A stretch of 7,948 bases of DNA from Desulfobacterales bacterium. GTDB lineage: Bacteria; Desulfobacterota; Desulfobacteria; Desulfobacterales; C00003106. The first letter of the stretch is position 1. Every line of letters starts with the position of its first letter. This document shows, one piece after another, positions 6,547 to 7,948 of this stretch. The DNA lies in contig JAUWMN010000058.1 of the NCBI GenBank assembly GCA_030613165.1, positions 1-7,948 of the forward strand. Direction: 5' to 3'. Under the pieces are notes generated by a model. That model had not been told where the DNA came from. It made no database searches and worked only from the letters and a program-made list of their open reading frames with translations. The translations under genes and the position numbers were made by a program.

Positions 6547-6711
6547 CCTAAATTAAGCGATTTTTGACTCGATCTGCACCGATCTCTTGCGCATCAACGG
6601 TTCGCAAAAATCCTCGACATATCCACGGGTATGCTGCGGTTTTCGTCCCGCCCAGGCGGGACTGCATCAAGATCTCAGCACATATCTTCCCCAAAAATTG
6701 CTCAACTTAGG
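6547..6711. mobile_element. 165-bp MITE-like element with 20-bp terminal inverted repeats and 5-bp target-site duplication
   Basis: The ends are CCTAAATTAAGCGATTTTTG (6547-6566) and, as reverse complement, CCTAAGTTGAGCAATTTTTG (6692-6711), with 17 of 20 positions identical. TAATA occurs directly outside each end (6542-6546 and 6712-6716), as expected of a 5-bp target-site duplication. The interior carries a GC-rich palindrome, GTCCCGCC-CA-GGCGGGAC (6645-6662), and no open frame of note. It is probably non-autonomous, moved by a transposase encoded elsewhere. I cannot assign the parent family. Confidence 0.65.
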
Positions 6712-6745
6712 TAATACTTACAAAATGTTATTTGCTTAAAAAAAA

Positions 6746-6780
6746 AGCCGGTTTCAAAATGTTCAATTTTGAAACCGGCT
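6746..6780 (-). terminator. Intrinsic terminator of the tetraheme cytochrome gene
   Basis: AGCCGGTTTCAAAAT (6746-6760) pairs perfectly with ATTTTGAAACCGGCT (6766-6780) around a 5-nt loop. On the minus strand the stem is followed by a run of T (the A-run at 6738-6746), the classical rho-independent form. It lies about 100 nt past the stop of the cytochrome gene. On the plus strand there is no T-run. Confidence 0.88.
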
Positions 6781-6882
6781 CAAGAGAAAAAATATAGATT
6801 ACGTCAGGACAAAACACAGCGTCTATCCTTTTGTCTCAGAGTAGACAGTTCAGATCTGACAAGGAAAATGAAAGCCCTCTTT

Positions 6883-7290
6883 TCAATGGGTCTCTTTTGG
6901 GGCTTGTTTTGTTCGCGGATGGCATTCGCCGCATGTCACAGAGCCTTTGCCTTCCTCTTTATGGCAGCCCTGGCAATTGGTATGGAACGCTTTCATAGCA
7001 GGCATCGTCTTACCGTCTGCTTCAAGCTTATGGCACGCGGTACAGTCAGACTCTTCGGAATCGTCCCATACATTTTCACCCGTTGCGTCATACACATGAT
7101 GGCAGTCAAGACAATCGATTCCCAGTTCATCGGCATGCAGCATATGCGGAAAAAGGACCGCAGGCCTCTGACGATCGACAAAGATATCGTGTTCAAGCGT
7201 CATCATATCATCTTGCGCATACACCGACATAGAAACACAAATAGCGACTAAAACCGCAATCCCACTACACACAGCCAAGTTTTTTTTCAT
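6883..7290 (-). CDS. Tetraheme class III cytochrome c (TmcA-like cytochrome c3), periplasmic
   Basis: This 135-residue precursor has a Sec signal peptide (basic MKKN, hydrophobic core, probable cleavage after VYA at residue 25). Four CxxCH heme sites follow: C60-H64, C83-H87, C106-H110 and C120-H124. Distal ligands fit the cytochrome c3 pattern: H49 and H52 in FPHMLH, H65 directly after the first heme site, and H103. A mature size of about 110 residues with four bis-His hemes fits class III cytochromes, including TmcA, the periplasmic electron donor of the Tmc complex. It carries electrons between periplasmic hydrogenases or formate dehydrogenases and membrane complexes. Here it is a separate unit with its own promoter and terminator, not inside either tmc-like operon. 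AAGGAAGGG lies 4 nt before the ATG. Cytochrome c3 is nearly certain; partnership with the neighbouring tmc-like genes is inferred. Confidence 0.9.
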   Translation of the reverse strand: MKKNLAVCSGIAVLVAICVSMSVYAQDDMMTLEHDIFVDRQRPAVLFPHMLHADELGIDCLDCHHVYDATGENVWDDSEESDCTACHKLEADGKTMPAMKAFHTNCQGCHKEEGKGSVTCGECHPRTKQAPKETH

Positions 7291-7339
7291 AGCACCCTTC
7301 CTTGTTCGATGTTAAAAACATGCACAACGAAACTTTTTT

Positions 7340-7368
7340 TTAATACCAAAATACTCTACGGCTGTCAA
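7340..7368 (-). promoter_or_regulatory. Sigma70-type promoter of the tetraheme cytochrome gene
   Basis: On the minus strand TTGACA (7363-7368) is followed after exactly 17 nt by TATTAA (7340-7345). Transcription would start near 7333, about 43 nt before the ATG. The perfect -35 and ideal spacing make this one of the clearest promoters in the window. Confidence 0.65.
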
Positions 7369-7401
7369 GCAAAACAATGCGCCAAAAAACTTAAAATTTT
7401 C

Positions 7402-7430
7402 TTGACTAATAGCTGGTTATGCGGTATTGA
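7402..7430 (+). promoter_or_regulatory. Candidate promoter of apbE
   Basis: TTGACT (7402-7407, five of six -35 positions) is followed after 17 nt by TATTGA (7425-7430, only the first three -10 positions). It points away from the cytochrome promoter and lies 40 nt before the apbE ATG. The weak -10 keeps this tentative. Confidence 0.35.
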
Positions 7431-7469
7431 GAGATGGTTATTTTATGCAATCAAGAAGGGGAGACAAAA

Positions 7470-7948
7470 ATGGACAAAGGCTATTTGAAAAAAAGAATGG
7501 AAGAGATGGTGGACCGTAGAAATTGTCTCAAGCTAATGGGAATACTCGGTTTTGGCGTAGCTGCCCCTGCCCTTATAGCCACACCAAGCGAAGGCAAGCT
7601 CCCCGCCGACCTTAATCAGGTAAACAGAACGCGGCCCCTTATGGGAACCTTTGTGAATATAACAATCGTTGACGCGTCCCGTGATAAGGCTGAAGAAGTT
7701 CAGGAAAAAGCCTTTGCAAGGATGACGGAATTGGTAAAGATATTCGACCGGCATGCTGCTGATACCCCGGTAAGCTGGTTAAATACAAAAGGTACTTTGA
7801 ATGACATATCCCCGGAGATAGCAGCGGTATTCCATCAGGCTGCTTATTTTAATCATATAAGCAAAGGCGCGTTTGATATTACGGTCCTCCCTCTTGTTAC
7901 TCTCTACAAGGAAACCTTTGCAAAAACCGGCGCTCCACCAACGGCACA
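7470..7948 (+). CDS. apbE: ApbE family FAD:protein FMN transferase, Tat-exported, 3' end cut by window edge
   Basis: The first 159 codons are present. ApbE transfers FMN from FAD to a Thr or Ser of target proteins such as RnfG/NqrC-type subunits, outside the cytoplasmic membrane, with Mg2+. Family marks are RPLMGTFVNITI (residues 55-66) and GAFDITVLPLV (133-143). The N-terminus carries a twin-arginine signal, DRRNCLKLMG with R16-R17 followed by a hydrophobic stretch, so export by the Tat route is likely. C19 lies within that motif and not in a lipobox. AAGGGGAG lies 6 nt before the ATG. The gene diverges from the tetraheme cytochrome gene, and a role in maturing a flavinylated membrane redox complex is plausible. 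No protein in the window shows an obvious flavinylation motif, so the target must be elsewhere. The catalytic C-terminal half lies beyond the window. Confidence 0.88.
   Translation, partial: MDKGYLKKRMEEMVDRRNCLKLMGILGFGVAAPALIATPSEGKLPADLNQVNRTRPLMGTFVNITIVDASRDKAEEVQEKAFARMTELVKIFDRHAADTPVSWLNTKGTLNDISPEIAAVFHQAAYFNHISKGAFDITVLPLVTLYKETFAKTGAPPTA

Noticed and set aside
6850..6859. Palindrome TCAGATCTGA downstream of the cytochrome gene
   Set aside because: Ten bases, no flanking symmetry and no promoter nearby; compatible with chance.
6769..7251. A 160-codon open frame on the plus strand opposite the cytochrome c gene
   Set aside because: The opposite strand encodes a clear four-heme cytochrome with signal peptide, ribosome site, promoter and terminator. 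This frame also starts inside the terminator hairpin.

Overview
The window looks like part of the genome of an anaerobic, probably sulfate-reducing member of the Desulfobacterota (former Deltaproteobacteria). The evidence is gene content. There are two sets of membrane-complex genes of the Tmc/Hmc type: CCG-domain iron-sulfur proteins, small NarI-like cytochromes b and one Trp-rich WD40-like protein. There is also a tetraheme class III cytochrome c of the TmcA type. These complexes link periplasmic cytochrome c3 to menaquinone or cytoplasmic thiol/iron-sulfur chemistry in sulfate reducers. The taxon below phylum level cannot be read from the sequence.

Layout. Positions 1-2199 (minus strand) hold one operon, read right to left: a tmcC-like gene, a tmcB-like gene, then the first 12 codons of a probable exported protein cut by the window edge. 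Positions 2200-2598 are a divergent regulatory region with a good sigma70-type promoter for the minus operon and a weaker one facing the plus operon. Positions 2599-5982 (plus strand) hold a second operon, tmcD-like, tmcC-like and tmcB-like. It ends at a strong hairpin terminator (6034-6080). The plus-strand tmcB gene has an in-frame TGA at 5770-5772, inside the CCG domain. The same frame stays open for 69 more family-like codons, including the CxxC that completes the cluster site.

Positions 6094-6716 contain two different short, inverted-repeat-bounded, MITE-like elements, each with an apparent target-site duplication. They sit on either side of a small gene of unknown function (6188-6520, minus). 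Next come a terminator (6746-6780) and, on the minus strand, a tetraheme cytochrome c gene (6883-7290) with its own promoter. Diverging from it on the plus strand is the start of an apbE gene (FAD:protein FMN transferase) with a twin-arginine signal, cut by the right edge.

Working model (inference). The periplasmic tetraheme cytochrome gives electrons to, or takes them from, the TmcC heme b subunits in the membrane. The TmcB subunits on the cytoplasmic face carry two [4Fe-4S] clusters and a CCG-type cluster, and the TmcD-like propeller acts as a cytoplasmic accessory subunit. Two diverged B/C pairs share one control region, so the cell may use two complex variants with different partners. No RNA gene, CRISPR array, complete insertion sequence or replication origin was seen.
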